From the NCBI GenBank assembly GCA_017470935.1, contig JAFUXG010000030.1, positions 40,312-104,311 of the forward strand: a DNA stretch of 64,000 nucleotides, read 5' to 3'. The stretch comes from Lachnospiraceae bacterium. Its GTDB lineage: Bacteria; Bacillota; Clostridia; Lachnospirales; Lachnospiraceae. The notes under the pieces were generated by a model. The model was not told the origin of the DNA, ran no database searches, and worked only from the letters and a program-made list of their open reading frames with translations. The translations under genes were made by a program, and so were the position numbers. Positions 17,094-26,300 of the stretch are shown in pieces. The number at the start of each line of letters is the position of its first letter. The first letter of the stretch is position 1.

Positions 17094-19121
17094 TTACGAA
17101 GCCTCATACTCGCCTTCGTCATCATCTTCTTCCTTGCCAAGTACGATATCATTTCTTATATCCAGATCATAGAATACCTCGTCTGCCCTGAACATATGGC
17201 TTCTTAACTCATCCATGTCCATTCGCCCCATCTTGTAGAAGGGACAGAGATAGCTTGGTGTGTATTTGGTCTTCAACGGATAGTTACCGAATGTAACGAT
17301 AATGGCATTACCGGTACTCTCCTTATTGTTGAGCATCTGCAATTCAGACGGATATATAAGAGGTCTTACCTGCGTCTGGGTTGACAGGTTCATCTCGCCT
17401 GCCTTGGCTCCAATGGATGATGATGTGGATGTGGTCCGCACCGTCATATTACCGCAGAGCTTAGAGAACTCCTCACAGGTTCCTATATCGTTGGAACCGA
17501 TGAACATCTTCATACCGCAGTTAGACTTAACGATATCCGCCACCTTCTCACCATATACATTATTAAGCTGTGAGTAGGACTGAACCACCATGTTGAACCA
17601 TATCTTTCTTGAACGGCCAACGGTGATCATCTTGTCGAACTTCTCTATCTTAGGCATGTTACCGAACTCATCAAGGATGAAGTACACATTTCTCGGCAGT
17701 GACAGATCCTCTCTTGCCGAAGCCACCTTGATAAGCGCCTTATACATACAGAGGATAAATACAGCCGCAAGCCCGTGTCTTGTATCCTTCTCATCAGGAA
17801 TCTTCATGAACAGTGCCGTAGGCTCCTCTGCAAACTTCTCAGCCTGGACATCAGTTGCAGATGTAAGACCACAGAGTCCTCTATCGTTGAACATATTTAA
17901 CTTATCAAATGTTATTGACATATATGAGGAAAGTGTTGTATCCGCTGCCGAAAGCACCTGCCTTGAAAGGGTGTATGCCTGTGACAGCTTGCTCCTGCCC
18001 TCAAAGTAATCCTTCAATGCCGCAAACTCATTCTCGGAATTAGTGAGCGCCTTATTGAGATTGAAGAAATTGAACTTATCCTTAGTCATTCCAAGTCTCT
18101 CGTCCTCAGAATCCTCTAACATGGCAAGGCAGGTACTCATAATGATGGAGCGGGCACCCTTCTCCCATACAGGATCCTTCTCATTCTCTATAGGACATAT
18201 AACGGATATAAGGTCATTAAGATCCTCGTACATCTCATCATAGTAACGCTGTCTCGTTACCGACACATCATCCTGACAGTGGGAAAGATCAGCATACGCC
18301 TTGCCATCCCATTCAGCCCATGTACTTCCTTCCTCTGCCTCTCCATCCATTCTCTTAAGATCAGGATAGTCAGCCATACTGTCCTTATGCATCTTGATGC
18401 CCTTGCCGGCATTCACATAGTCCTGATACATATCCCATATTCCATCTAAGGGATTCCATCTTGAAGATGAATATGTATCACGAAGGTCAAGAAGAAGCAC
18501 ATTATAACCGCGCTCTTTGAGAAAACCTGAATGAAGGTCAAAAAGCTCACCCTTCGGGTCTGTCATTATCATGGAGCTCCCCGCCGCCGTAGCTCCAAGA
18601 AGCTGTATCATCGGATTGATAAATGTTGTGGTCTTACCGGAACCGGTAGCACCGATTATAAGGGAATGGGCTCCCGGAAGGAAGTTGACCTCTAACATCT
18701 TCTTATTGTTAAGGACAGCCCTTACGGGGATACCATCCTTATTAACCTTATTGAGTTCACTGTAGGGATTATGCGGAAAATACTTATCCCTCTCCTTCTC
18801 TGTTAGGAAACGGCTGTTTTCAAGAGACCCCTCTACTCTGTCAGCCTCGCCCTTCCTGCCAAGAAGACTCCCGCCGGATGCCGTGATCATACGGTCAAGG
18901 TTGTTGCCTGAAAGCATATAGAGGATTGCCAGCACCAAGCCTGCACCAGCTCCATAGAGCCATGTCTTTCCTGATAACAGCAGCGTAAAATCTATCTCAC
19001 TTTGCTGCCCCTGTATGGCAGCAGCTATCATATCAGGAATTGAACGGATAAGGAATCCCACCGTTCCCGCTATAAGTACGAATATGAGTATATACATTAT
19101 GATCTTCATCCATGTCTTCAT
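17094..19121 (-). CDS. virD4: VirD4/TraG-type coupling ATPase
   Basis: The protein has 675 residues; the start at 19121 follows GGAGG. Two membrane segments lie in the first 90 residues. Walker A GATGSGKTTTFINP is near residue 160 and YFILDEFGNMPKIEKFD (Walker B region of coupling proteins) near 480. The all-alpha insertion typical of the family lies between. It selects substrates and feeds them into the secretion channel. The family usually works with a relaxase in conjugation, but no relaxase is found in this window. It follows the pilin gene by 336 bp. Confidence 0.93.
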   Translation of the reverse strand: MKTWMKIIMYILIFVLIAGTVGFLIRSIPDMIAAAIQGQQSEIDFTLLLSGKTWLYGAGAGLVLAILYMLSGNNLDRMITASGGSLLGRKGEADRVEGSLENSRFLTEKERDKYFPHNPYSELNKVNKDGIPVRAVLNNKKMLEVNFLPGAHSLIIGATGSGKTTTFINPMIQLLGATAAGSSMIMTDPKGELFDLHSGFLKERGYNVLLLDLRDTYSSSRWNPLDGIWDMYQDYVNAGKGIKMHKDSMADYPDLKRMDGEAEEGSTWAEWDGKAYADLSHCQDDVSVTRQRYYDEMYEDLNDLISVICPIENEKDPVWEKGARSIIMSTCLAMLEDSEDERLGMTKDKFNFFNLNKALTNSENEFAALKDYFEGRSKLSQAYTLSRQVLSAADTTLSSYMSITFDKLNMFNDRGLCGLTSATDVQAEKFAEEPTALFMKIPDEKDTRHGLAAVFILCMYKALIKVASAREDLSLPRNVYFILDEFGNMPKIEKFDKMITVGRSRKIWFNMVVQSYSQLNNVYGEKVADIVKSNCGMKMFIGSNDIGTCEEFSKLCGNMTVRTTSTSSSIGAKAGEMNLSTQTQVRPLIYPSELQMLNNKESTGNAIIVTFGNYPLKTKYTPSYLCPFYKMGRMDMDELRSHMFRADEVFYDLDIRNDIVLGKEEDDDEGEYEAS

Positions 19122-19174
19122 ATAAGAATACCTCCAATTACAATTATTAATTGTAACTCCCAAAGTGGTAAAGA

Positions 19175-19239
19175 ATATTATGCGAAGTACTTCGTACATT
19201 CTCATAACCTCGAAAACTTCGTTTTCTCGTTATCTTATC
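19175..19239 (-). repeat. Dispersed structured repeat, copy A
   Basis: On the minus strand this 65-base block begins GATAAGATAACGAGAAAAC and ends CATAATAT. It is about 85% identical to 24665-24729 on the plus strand. It can form hairpin GAAAAC/GTTTTC inside ATAAC/GTTAT, then ATG..CGAAG/CTTCG..CAT. One base pair differs in a compensatory way between copies (A-T to C-G). It precedes the VirD4 gene. Confidence 0.65.
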
Positions 19240-19398
19240 TCCCCTTAGATGTCATATACGCCAAAAGCCAAATGTCAGATGCTGCGTAACTTAACATCAT
19301 TTATAATAATCCATCTGTCACATATGACCTCAAAGAGCAGACAACATAGCCAAACATAATATTGAAAAACCTTAATTCGGTGAATCCTCATATACAAC

Positions 19399-19430
19399 TC
19401 ATTGGTCAGAGTCTTATCCCTGACCAATGA
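19399..19430 (-). other. Perfect hairpin after the pilin gene
   Basis: TCATTGGTCAG and CTGACCAATGA form a perfect 11-bp stem around a 10-base loop, 28 bp beyond the pilin stop. There is no U-tract, so it is more likely an mRNA processing or stabilising hairpin, or a partial terminator, than a full terminator. Confidence 0.65.
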
Positions 19431-19457
19431 AGTATGTATGTACATCTCAGGTTATGA

Positions 19458-19895
19458 TTACTGAGCCTCTGTTGCAGTCTGTACAGCTGAACCTGCATTA
19501 GCTGTAGAGTTAGTCATCCAATTATTAAGTACAGGGATACCGAGCTTAAGTACAACCAAAAGTACAAAGATAAGTACATAACCTATAAGGAATGACTTAA
19601 TTGACTGTTTACGCTTCTCTCTCTCCTGTGGCTCTTCAGCAGTAGCATACTTGAACCCAAGAATGATAGCATACACAGCACCGCCTGCACCCACAAGAAG
19701 AAGTAAAGGATTAACCAGTGAATTGATAAGGCCAAGTACAGGATTAACTACCGTGTTAATATCTGCACCCTGCTGTGCAGCAAATGCAACTCCGCTATAA
19801 GCAAGTACCGTAAGAACTGCCACAAATGCAAATGAGCAGATCTTCATCCTCTTGATTCCCTTGGGACTTCCCAGTTTCTTAATAACTTTCTTCAT
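19458..19895 (-). CDS. VirB2/TrbC-like pilin subunit
   Basis: The protein has 145 residues; start at 19895 behind AAGGAGG. A basic N-terminus and hydrophobic signal segment (cleavage near AFAAQQG) are followed by two membrane segments (LLLLVGAGGAVYAIILGF and FLIGYVLIFVLLVVLKLG) joined by a charged loop with QEREKRKQ. This is the layout of Gram-positive VirB2-like small subunits in T4SS operons. As first gene it has two promoter-motif copies upstream and a hairpin downstream, which fits a product needed in excess. Confidence 0.8.
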   Translation of the reverse strand: MKKVIKKLGSPKGIKRMKICSFAFVAVLTVLAYSGVAFAAQQGADINTVVNPVLGLINSLVNPLLLLVGAGGAVYAIILGFKYATAEEPQEREKRKQSIKSFLIGYVLIFVLLVVLKLGIPVLNNWMTNSTANAGSAVQTATEAQ

Positions 19896-20022
19896 AATTC
19901 TTTCCTCCTTAATATGAATTTGTTTTTTTGATTCGAGGGTTATATGCCTTCCCTCACCGCTTTTTATTCTGCAATGCCTTCGATTCATTCTCATTATCAC
20001 ATTCATTACAGCTTATGTATGA

Positions 20023-20055
20023 ATTGTACTATACAAAGCGCTACAAATGTGCAAC
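20023..20055 (-). promoter_or_regulatory. Shared surface/T4SS promoter motif, copy 3 (proximal, T4SS operon)
   Basis: Minus strand: TTGCAC, ATTTGTAGCGCTTTG, five bases, TACAAT. It has the same geometry as copies 1 and 2. It is 128 bp before the pilin start. Confidence 0.7.
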
Positions 20056-20096
20056 GCATCGTATTACAAAACCCTTTCATTGCAGTCTATGCATAT

Positions 20097-20129
20097 AGTG
20101 TACTACGCAAAGCGCTACAAATGTGCAAC
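20097..20129 (-). promoter_or_regulatory. Shared surface/T4SS promoter motif, copy 4 (distal, T4SS operon)
   Basis: Minus strand: TTGCAC, ATTTGTAGCGCTTTG, five bases, TACACT. It lies exactly 74 bp upstream of copy 3, so the T4SS operon carries two copies in tandem. Confidence 0.65.
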
Positions 20130-20198
20130 ACACTTTCATATGCAATACTATATGCTTCTTAAAATGAATGCTTATATTCAAAAAGCAAATCTCACTAA

Positions 20199-20237
20199 TA
20201 TAAAAATGATGCCGGTTATTAAAATAACCGACACCAT
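20199..20237 (-). terminator. Terminator of the hydrolase/kinase/SARP operon
   Basis: On the minus strand CGGTTATT pairs with AATAACCG within a longer imperfect stem (GATG/CATC), followed by ATTTTTATA. It lies just after the response regulator stop at 20266. Confidence 0.75.
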
Positions 20238-20265
20238 CTCTAGCATATGTATTATTTTCAGTATT

Positions 20266-21078
20266 TCAATAATATGTATCTCCCGACTTCATAACAAGTT
20301 CACCAAGGGTCATCTCAGCCCATGAATACTGTGTCATGTATTCTCCCTGAAAGGCATTGATATAGAAGCTGTCTCCTGAAAGATAGTTATAGTAATCGCA
20401 GTCAATCTTAGAAGTATCTATCCCATAAGCATTCCATGCCTTAACAAGAATATCCGCAACCCCAACTTTGTTAAGATCCTCCTTAAGCTTTGCATACCAT
20501 AATCTTATCCAGCTTTTTTGCTGTTTCTCATTTTCCACATCCTCAAAGAATACATCATATATCTCATTAACGGAACACAATGCTCCTTTCCTGTCAATCA
20601 GATATGCAAGCAGCTCCTTACTCTTTGCTCTCTTGAATGTGACAGGTGTTCCGCTTGAATCAAATACTTCAAAATTACCAAAGCATTGAACACTCACTTT
20701 CTTATCTTTCTCTTTTTTTGCAACAGGATTTCTAAGTTCATCAAGCTCTCTTATTATATCCTCTCTGTTAACAGGCTTTAATACAAAACCGCTGGCATGA
20801 AGCTGAAAGGACTGATAAGCAAACTTCTCGTGTCCTGTCACAAAGATAATATTGGTCTTAGGGGATATCTCCTTTATCCTCTTGGCAAGCTCCAACCCCG
20901 TAATCCCGGGCATCTCTATATCCAGCCATGCAATGTCGGGAAGTTTGTCTTTCACATAGGAAAGTGCCGCCTCTGCATCTTTATAAGGAATATGTTCCCC
21001 CGTAGGATCAATCTCTGTCATTATCTTCACTATTTCCTTTGCGGTATTGATTTTGTCGTCAACTGATATTGTTATCAT
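20266..21078 (-). CDS. Response regulator with SARP-type winged-helix/BTAD output
   Basis: The protein has 270 residues; the start at 21078 follows AGGAGG. The receiver domain (1-120) has phospho-acceptor Asp53 in WLDIEMPG, FVTGHE and Lys in GFVLKP. Residues 130-270 form a winged helix (VSVQCFGNFEVF, FKRAKSKELLAYL) followed by a short helical region, as in SARP-family activators. It ends the operon and follows the LytS-like kinase by 18 bp, so the two form a pair. SARP proteins bind direct repeats next to -10 elements. The motif upstream of the divergently placed T4SS operon and both secreted proteins is a good candidate target (inference). Confidence 0.88.
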   Translation of the reverse strand: MITISVDDKINTAKEIVKIMTEIDPTGEHIPYKDAEAALSYVKDKLPDIAWLDIEMPGITGLELAKRIKEISPKTNIIFVTGHEKFAYQSFQLHASGFVLKPVNREDIIRELDELRNPVAKKEKDKKVSVQCFGNFEVFDSSGTPVTFKRAKSKELLAYLIDRKGALCSVNEIYDVFFEDVENEKQQKSWIRLWYAKLKEDLNKVGVADILVKAWNAYGIDTSKIDCDYYNYLSGDSFYINAFQGEYMTQYSWAEMTLGELVMKSGDTYY

Positions 21079-21096
21079 CAGCTTTCCTCCTGTTGT

Positions 21097-22338
21097 CTAC
21101 TTATCGAATATCGGTATCCTTATTATCTGGGATGTTCCCTGTTCAGTCTGCTTAATGGATAATTCTCCATTACACATAAGCTTTAACCGGGTTCTCACAT
21201 TCTTGATTCCCACACTCTTATGCTCCTTCTGTGTTTTAAGCTCTGTTCTTCTCCCATGCCCGTCATCAGATACTATTATCACATAAAATCCCTTATCAAT
21301 CCTTGTTCTTATAATTACTTTGTCTCCTTCTGTACTCATGTCCACTCCATACTTAATGGCATTTTCCATCAATGGCTGAACCGTAAGAGCAGGTATAGAA
21401 AAATCCGTAACCTCATAGTCCTTAATTACCTCAAAGCCTCTTGACTGCGTGATCATCGCAAGCTCCACAAACATATCAACATGCTTCATTTCCTCAAGAA
21501 ACGGAATCATTTCAACGCTTGTAAGAGATTCAAGATTATTTCTTAAGTGTCCTGAAAAGTTAAGGATTGCAGGCTTTACAGCTTCTGAGTCCTCATCGCA
21601 GAGAAGGGCGATCTGCTGAAGTGAATTATATATAAAATGTGGGTGAATCTGTTCCATCATAAGTGCAACCTTATTCTCCGAAAGAGCCGCTTCCCTGAGA
21701 AAAAGTTCCCGTTCCACATCTATCTGGTACAGGAACATTACCACCAGCAAAAGCATGGACATTCCGATTCCGGTAACATTTACCCCGGCACCCATCATTC
21801 CTATAAATGATACCGCAACAGGAAAGAGACATCCTATAACAAATCCAATACTGGCTCTTATGTCCTTCGATGATATTAGCAGCATAAATATAATGATCAC
21901 ATATTCCATCAAAAATGCTGTCCACCTGAAAAAGCTGTCATTCGCAAACAATATGAAGGAGATTGTAAGGATAGCAATAAGTCCCTGCAGGGAGAACCAG
22001 AACTGTCCATCCCACTCCTGCCCTTCATCTCTTTCCGTCTCAATAAAATAAAGGGTAAAAATCGGTGCTACTATCGCATAGAATATGTGTGCCCATAATA
22101 TACAGTAATCAGATGAGCGAAACATATCATGTACCAGAAAACCGCCTGACATGAATTCAAAGGTTATACCTCCCATGACCGTAAGAACAGCCGCTATGAA
22201 CCATCCCATACGCTTGCTGTAATTTTTCATCAGCATTATCACTATAAGAATTGTAAGCAGCAAAAATACTGAGGCAAATACTGTTACTGTATGCACTGTC
22301 TCCTGTACTTCAAGTGTTCCAAGCTTCAATTCCTGCAA
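21097..22338 (-). CDS. LytS-like membrane sensor histidine kinase
   Basis: The protein has 413 residues from TTG at 22338, which has a strong AGGAGG site; a longer frame to 22443 overlaps the upstream gene. About six membrane segments fill residues 15-200. The His_kinase domain has MEQIHPHFIYNSLQQIALL (phospho-His) and the ATPase domain has TVQPLMENAIKYG and SDDGHGR. This domain order is typical of the LytS/YehU type. It pairs with the SARP response regulator 18 bp downstream. Confidence 0.88.
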   Translation of the reverse strand: MQELKLGTLEVQETVHTVTVFASVFLLLTILIVIMLMKNYSKRMGWFIAAVLTVMGGITFEFMSGGFLVHDMFRSSDYCILWAHIFYAIVAPIFTLYFIETERDEGQEWDGQFWFSLQGLIAILTISFILFANDSFFRWTAFLMEYVIIIFMLLISSKDIRASIGFVIGCLFPVAVSFIGMMGAGVNVTGIGMSMLLLVVMFLYQIDVERELFLREAALSENKVALMMEQIHPHFIYNSLQQIALLCDEDSEAVKPAILNFSGHLRNNLESLTSVEMIPFLEEMKHVDMFVELAMITQSRGFEVIKDYEVTDFSIPALTVQPLMENAIKYGVDMSTEGDKVIIRTRIDKGFYVIIVSDDGHGRRTELKTQKEHKSVGIKNVRTRLKLMCNGELSIKQTEQGTSQIIRIPIFDK

Positions 22339-22402
22339 ATGCCTCACCTCCTGTTCCGCTTCTCTATCAGAGCTTGCACAGACTTCAGACCGGCCTCCCG
22401 GC

Positions 22403-23173
22403 TTACACTCCTCTGTTATATCTGTATAAGTAATAGTTCCCAAATACCTTCCATGTGTTAAGGAAAATAATTATTGAGATTGCAATATGTATAAAGGTAA
22501 GTATTATTGAAATTACTATAGAAATTCTTATCATGACTGAAATTATCCCCGGTGATATTGTTACTGCATACATCATAATATACATACCTGCATATAGAAG
22601 GAACCACATAAGATTCCTGACAATCTCTAAGATTATCCATGTTTTGTTCAGAGTTCTTATATGAGCAGCAGATACTGCGGGGGCGTATGGAACAGGTCTG
22701 CCGCTTATGCCAGCCGCCCCATCAATCTCATCTATCATCTCTATAAGTCCGTTAAGCAAAACAGCAACTCCTGCAACGACAAGCAATTTGGGGATTATAT
22801 TCAATGCACTGTATAATATATGCGAAAACAAACCTTTCCCATATATTCTTACGAACAGTCCAACAATCTGTCTTATGAGTTCACTGAGCATTTCAAACAC
22901 CAATATGATCCATGCATAGTTATAAGATCTTGAAATGCCGTTCATCCTGTATAGACATACAAGTGATACTATGGAGAATGCCAGATTGAAGAATTCGCAG
23001 GCATAATATACAGTATCCAGTCCGCCACTCGCCGCCACACCCTTTATTCCTGATTCTGATAAAGTGATCATAACCGTAAGCATACTTATATTTAATAATG
23101 GTATTATCAACAATAACAGCAGCAAAGAGACCGGCAATATTCTCATTGATCTGTAATCCAGTTCTTCTGACAT
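22403..23173 (-). CDS. Polytopic membrane protein, likely sensor accessory
   Basis: The protein has 256 residues; ATG at 23173 follows AGGTG by six bases. Six or seven hydrophobic segments are separated by short loops, with no soluble domain. The segment pattern resembles the membrane part of the downstream kinase, so it may be a kinase lacking its catalytic half or a partner sensor. No family was recognised with certainty. It sits between the wall hydrolase and kinase genes. Confidence 0.6.
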   Translation of the reverse strand: MSEELDYRSMRILPVSLLLLLLIIPLLNISMLTVMITLSESGIKGVAASGGLDTVYYACEFFNLAFSIVSLVCLYRMNGISRSYNYAWIILVFEMLSELIRQIVGLFVRIYGKGLFSHILYSALNIIPKLLVVAGVAVLLNGLIEMIDEIDGAAGISGRPVPYAPAVSAAHIRTLNKTWIILEIVRNLMWFLLYAGMYIMMYAVTISPGIISVMIRISIVISIILTFIHIAISIIIFLNTWKVFGNYYLYRYNRGV

Positions 23174-23255
23174 GTATTTCACCTGCTATTTTTCAACCCT
23201 TCCTGTATAGTATTACATGTTTTATGTATGTTTTATCAGCTACAATTCTGAATAA

Positions 23256-24530
23256 TCAATGGAACACATTACCACCAATATTCACTCCCTCGATATTATG
23301 TTCTGCAGCATATTTCTCAGATTTAAAATACAGATTCGGAACATTTCTTTTTCCATCTAATACTTCTTTAGCTACGGACATGCAGCTGTCTGCAGGACCT
23401 CTGGCAAGAATATATGCAAGTCTTCCTGTTCTTACCGGTTCAAACTGCATATCAGCATATATAACACCCTCGATAGTGTTATCAAATCTTGTACTTTCCA
23501 CTCTGTTCATAACTACACTCCCCACAGCAACCATCCCGGGATAGTGGCTGTTTCCTGCTTCCGCCTCAATAATACCAGCAAGTGTAACAAGCTCGGAATC
23601 CGTGTGAGGATATGGAGATTTATAGTAAAACTGTGTTCCGTCACCGATATATGTAACATTACTGGAGTATGCATCCTGGCTGTAGCCATTTTTTATAAGG
23701 ATCATCCGTTCCTCGGCTTCCATGAGAGCAATCTCGTTTTCTAATTCCTCGGCAAAGCTATTGGCGTTTTCCGCCTTAGCCTTTGCATCCTTCATAAGAT
23801 CTGACATCTCATCTATGGATTGCTTGAACTTCGCTTTCTTCCTGTCATATTCCACCAGCTCCTCTTGACGCTGTTTCTTAAGCTCATCCAGTCTATCCCT
23901 TGTTTTGCTTGCCATATCCATCATGAACTGGTAGTCATTCATTTTTTCGTTGATATAACTATTTATCCTGTTGGAATACTCGATACGGTCTGCAAGCTCC
24001 GAAAAACGATCCACATTAAGAAATAATGATAACAGGCTTCTATCACCATCTTCGTATTCCATTTTAATAGAATTATAAAGATGATCCTTTTCCACCGCCA
24101 TATCCTCTTCATATTCAATAAGACTTCTTTCAGCATATTCAATCTTCGTATCAAGGATGTTGAGCTCCTTATGTGCCTTTTCAATAAGCTTCGCCTCATC
24201 AGAAAGCCTAAGATTCATCTCACGGATTTCTGATGCCAGCTTCTTAACCGTTCCTGTATTGGCATCCGCTTCCTTCTTGACCTGTTCATACTCACGCCTA
24301 AGATCCTGAAGGGAGGATTCATTCTCTGTGGAATCATCTGCAGGTACCGTTTCCCATGTATCATCCTGCTGCTCCGACAACTCATTTGCTTCAGTCTGAT
24401 CCGATGGTACAGCATATACAGAATTATTAAACATTCCGATAAAAAACAAGCATACTGCCAAAATGCAAACCGCCCTGATTATTCTCTTGTAATTATCATT
24501 ATGTACTTTATCTATTCGTAACTTAACCAT
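23256..24530 (-). CDS. Membrane-anchored wall hydrolase with coiled coil and SleB/CwlJ-type catalytic domain
   Basis: The protein has 424 residues. An N-terminal signal/anchor lies at about 17-38. A long coiled coil at 70-270 (LRREYEQVKKEADA, FAEELENEIALMEAEER) resembles the regulatory coiled coils of PcsB/CwlO hydrolases. The C-terminal Hydrolase_2 domain starts near 305 with ELVTLAGIIEAEAG, containing the conserved Glu residues of SleB. It cuts glycan strands of peptidoglycan. Being first in the operon with the kinase/SARP pair, next to the T4SS operon, it could open the wall for the secretion apparatus, the role VirB1 plays elsewhere (inference). Confidence 0.85.
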   Translation of the reverse strand: MVKLRIDKVHNDNYKRIIRAVCILAVCLFFIGMFNNSVYAVPSDQTEANELSEQQDDTWETVPADDSTENESSLQDLRREYEQVKKEADANTGTVKKLASEIREMNLRLSDEAKLIEKAHKELNILDTKIEYAERSLIEYEEDMAVEKDHLYNSIKMEYEDGDRSLLSLFLNVDRFSELADRIEYSNRINSYINEKMNDYQFMMDMASKTRDRLDELKKQRQEELVEYDRKKAKFKQSIDEMSDLMKDAKAKAENANSFAEELENEIALMEAEERMILIKNGYSQDAYSSNVTYIGDGTQFYYKSPYPHTDSELVTLAGIIEAEAGNSHYPGMVAVGSVVMNRVESTRFDNTIEGVIYADMQFEPVRTGRLAYILARGPADSCMSVAKEVLDGKRNVPNLYFKSEKYAAEHNIEGVNIGGNVFH

Positions 24531-24664
24531 AAATATGACCTCAGTATTCTTATCAGCAAATAAACATTACTAAAAACATTATTATTTCATTTTAAAACAC
24601 CTATATATAAATATCAATTTCCATTCTGGAAATGAAAGAATTATTGAATAACAATACAAAAAAT

Positions 24665-24729
24665 GATAAGATAACGAGAAACCAAAGGTTTCAAGGTTAT
24701 GAGAATGCAGGAAGTACTTCTCATAATAT
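24665..24729 (+). repeat. Dispersed structured repeat, copy B
   Basis: The 65-base block GATAAGATAACGAGAAACC...CATAATAT matches 19175-19239 on the opposite strand. GAAACC/GGTTTC here corresponds to GAAAAC/GTTTTC there, keeping the stem. It lies 33 bp upstream of the kinase start at 24762 and is probably in its leader. Confidence 0.65.
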
Positions 24730-24761
24730 GATTGCCATACAGATTGAAAGAGGTTTCCAAG

Positions 24762-26066
24762 ATGATTGCAGATTATCTTACTACAAACTATTTAACCTTA
24801 ATAATATTACTTATTCTTGTTGCCACCATGTATACTAACAGAGGGCTTTCCATACCCTCTGCCGGTTTTTTCAATATAGCTTTAATTCTCATACTTGTAC
24901 TTACTATATTCGAGTATCTGGATCTAATGACTCAGGGATTAACACGATATATACCGGAAGCTTTAAGTCTGAATGACCGTATATTTATAAGAACTATCGC
25001 CAGTACAGCAATGTATATTATACGTCCATATATAATCCTGTTAGAGATTATCGTAATTGTTCCGGGCAGAAGGAATCATATATTGTTTACCATACCCACT
25101 GTGTTTAATACATTGCTTTTCTTACCATCTGTTTTCGGAGCAAGGTTTGTCTTCTGGATAGATGAAAACAATCGCTGGAATGCAACCCCCTTAAAATCTA
25201 CGGTCTATATTGTCCAGCTTTTGTATGTGCTTGCATTATTTGTCCTTTCAATCTATCATTTCAAGAAAAAAAATCTCAACTTGAGCATAATATTATCAAT
25301 TATCATAGTGCTCTCATTTAGTATTGCATATCTGGAGCAAAAATATATTCTCAGTGGATATGTCACTCCCGTTTCTGCGCTATGTGTTCTTGCCTATTAT
25401 ATATACCTGACATCAATATATAAGCAGCAGCTTTATGACCAAATGATAGAAACGGAGAAAAAGCTGGCAGATGAGAAAATGGAGCTTCTTAGAAGCCGGA
25501 TCCAGCCGCATTTCATATATAATTCAATCAATATAATCAGAACACTTGTAAGAACTGATGAAAAACGGGCGGTAGAGGTCATAGATTATTTTTCTGATTA
25601 TCTGAAAGCACATTTTAGAAATATCGAGACAGAGGATATGATACCCTTTGACGCAGAGATTGAGAATGTGAAAGCATTTCTGGCTTTAGCTGAAGCAGAT
25701 AGCACAAGAGATATTCAGATCGTGTATGACCTTGAAGAAACTAATTTCCGTATTCCGCAGTTAAGTCTTGAACCTGTTGTTGAAAATGCATTCAGACACG
25801 GAACAGATGAAGAAGGAGGTACCATAACCATATCTTCCTTTAAAGAGGATAACTGCTATATCATCCGCACAACAGATACAGGCTGTGGCACACATAAGGT
25901 TTCCGAAAAAGAATCTGACCGTCTGGCAATAGGAATATCCAATACAAGAAAACGGCTTGAGCTTCTGTGTGACGGCAGGCTTGAAGTCAATATTACACCA
26001 GACGGCACCACCGCAGATATCATTATACCTGTCAAGACCGATGATGATACGGAGCAATCTAGTTGA
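24762..26066 (+). CDS. LytS-like membrane sensor histidine kinase (second)
   Basis: The protein has 434 residues. ATG at 24762 is chosen because AGAGG precedes it. Six membrane segments lie in residues 1-220. The His_kinase domain has RIQPHFIYNSINIIRTLV (phospho-His near 249) and the ATPase domain has LEPVVENAFRHG and TDTGCGTH. It is divergent from the wall hydrolase operon. A receiver-XRE regulator follows at 26301 and is the probable partner, although the intervening 235 bp contain tandem repeats. Confidence 0.88.
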   Translation: MIADYLTTNYLTLIILLILVATMYTNRGLSIPSAGFFNIALILILVLTIFEYLDLMTQGLTRYIPEALSLNDRIFIRTIASTAMYIIRPYIILLEIIVIVPGRRNHILFTIPTVFNTLLFLPSVFGARFVFWIDENNRWNATPLKSTVYIVQLLYVLALFVLSIYHFKKKNLNLSIILSIIIVLSFSIAYLEQKYILSGYVTPVSALCVLAYYIYLTSIYKQQLYDQMIETEKKLADEKMELLRSRIQPHFIYNSINIIRTLVRTDEKRAVEVIDYFSDYLKAHFRNIETEDMIPFDAEIENVKAFLALAEADSTRDIQIVYDLEETNFRIPQLSLEPVVENAFRHGTDEEGGTITISSFKEDNCYIIRTTDTGCGTHKVSEKESDRLAIGISNTRKRLELLCDGRLEVNITPDGTTADIIIPVKTDDDTEQSS

Positions 26067-26220
26067 ATATGCGGTCCAAACTACCGACATAAAGCAATGG
26101 TTCAAAACTGACTTGAATGCGCATTATAAACTACCGACACAAAACACCAATTCAAAACTGACTTGAATACGCATTATAAACTACCGACACAAAACACCAA
26201 TTCAAAACTGACTTGAATAC
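26061..26220 (+). repeat. 50-bp tandem repeats between kinase and regulator genes
   Basis: Three 50-bp copies begin at 26061, 26111 and 26161, with a partial fourth at 26211. Copies 2 and 3 differ at one base; copy 1 is diverged and overlaps the kinase stop codon. Each unit contains CTACCGACA and the inverted repeat TTCAA..TTGAA across the unit junction. They could be stacked binding sites for the XRE-type regulator downstream (inference). Confidence 0.9.
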
Positions 26221-26300
26221 CCTCTATGAAAAGGTGTACAATATATAAAGTTTCACGAAACCAAGAACAGCAAACACAATTGTTCGAAAGGGAAAATCCT

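Noticed and set aside
17094-19895. Complete conjugative transposon
   Set aside because: Coupling protein, VirB4, VirB6 and pilin are present, but no relaxase, integrase or att site was found in the window.
22339-22443. Longer N-terminus of the LytS-like kinase
   Set aside because: It would overlap the upstream gene by 41 bp from a TTG with a weaker site, while TTG at 22338 has a strong AGGAGG site right before the first membrane segment.
26061-26220. Possible short CRISPR array
   Set aside because: The 50-bp units are head-to-tail with no variable spacers and no cas genes nearby.
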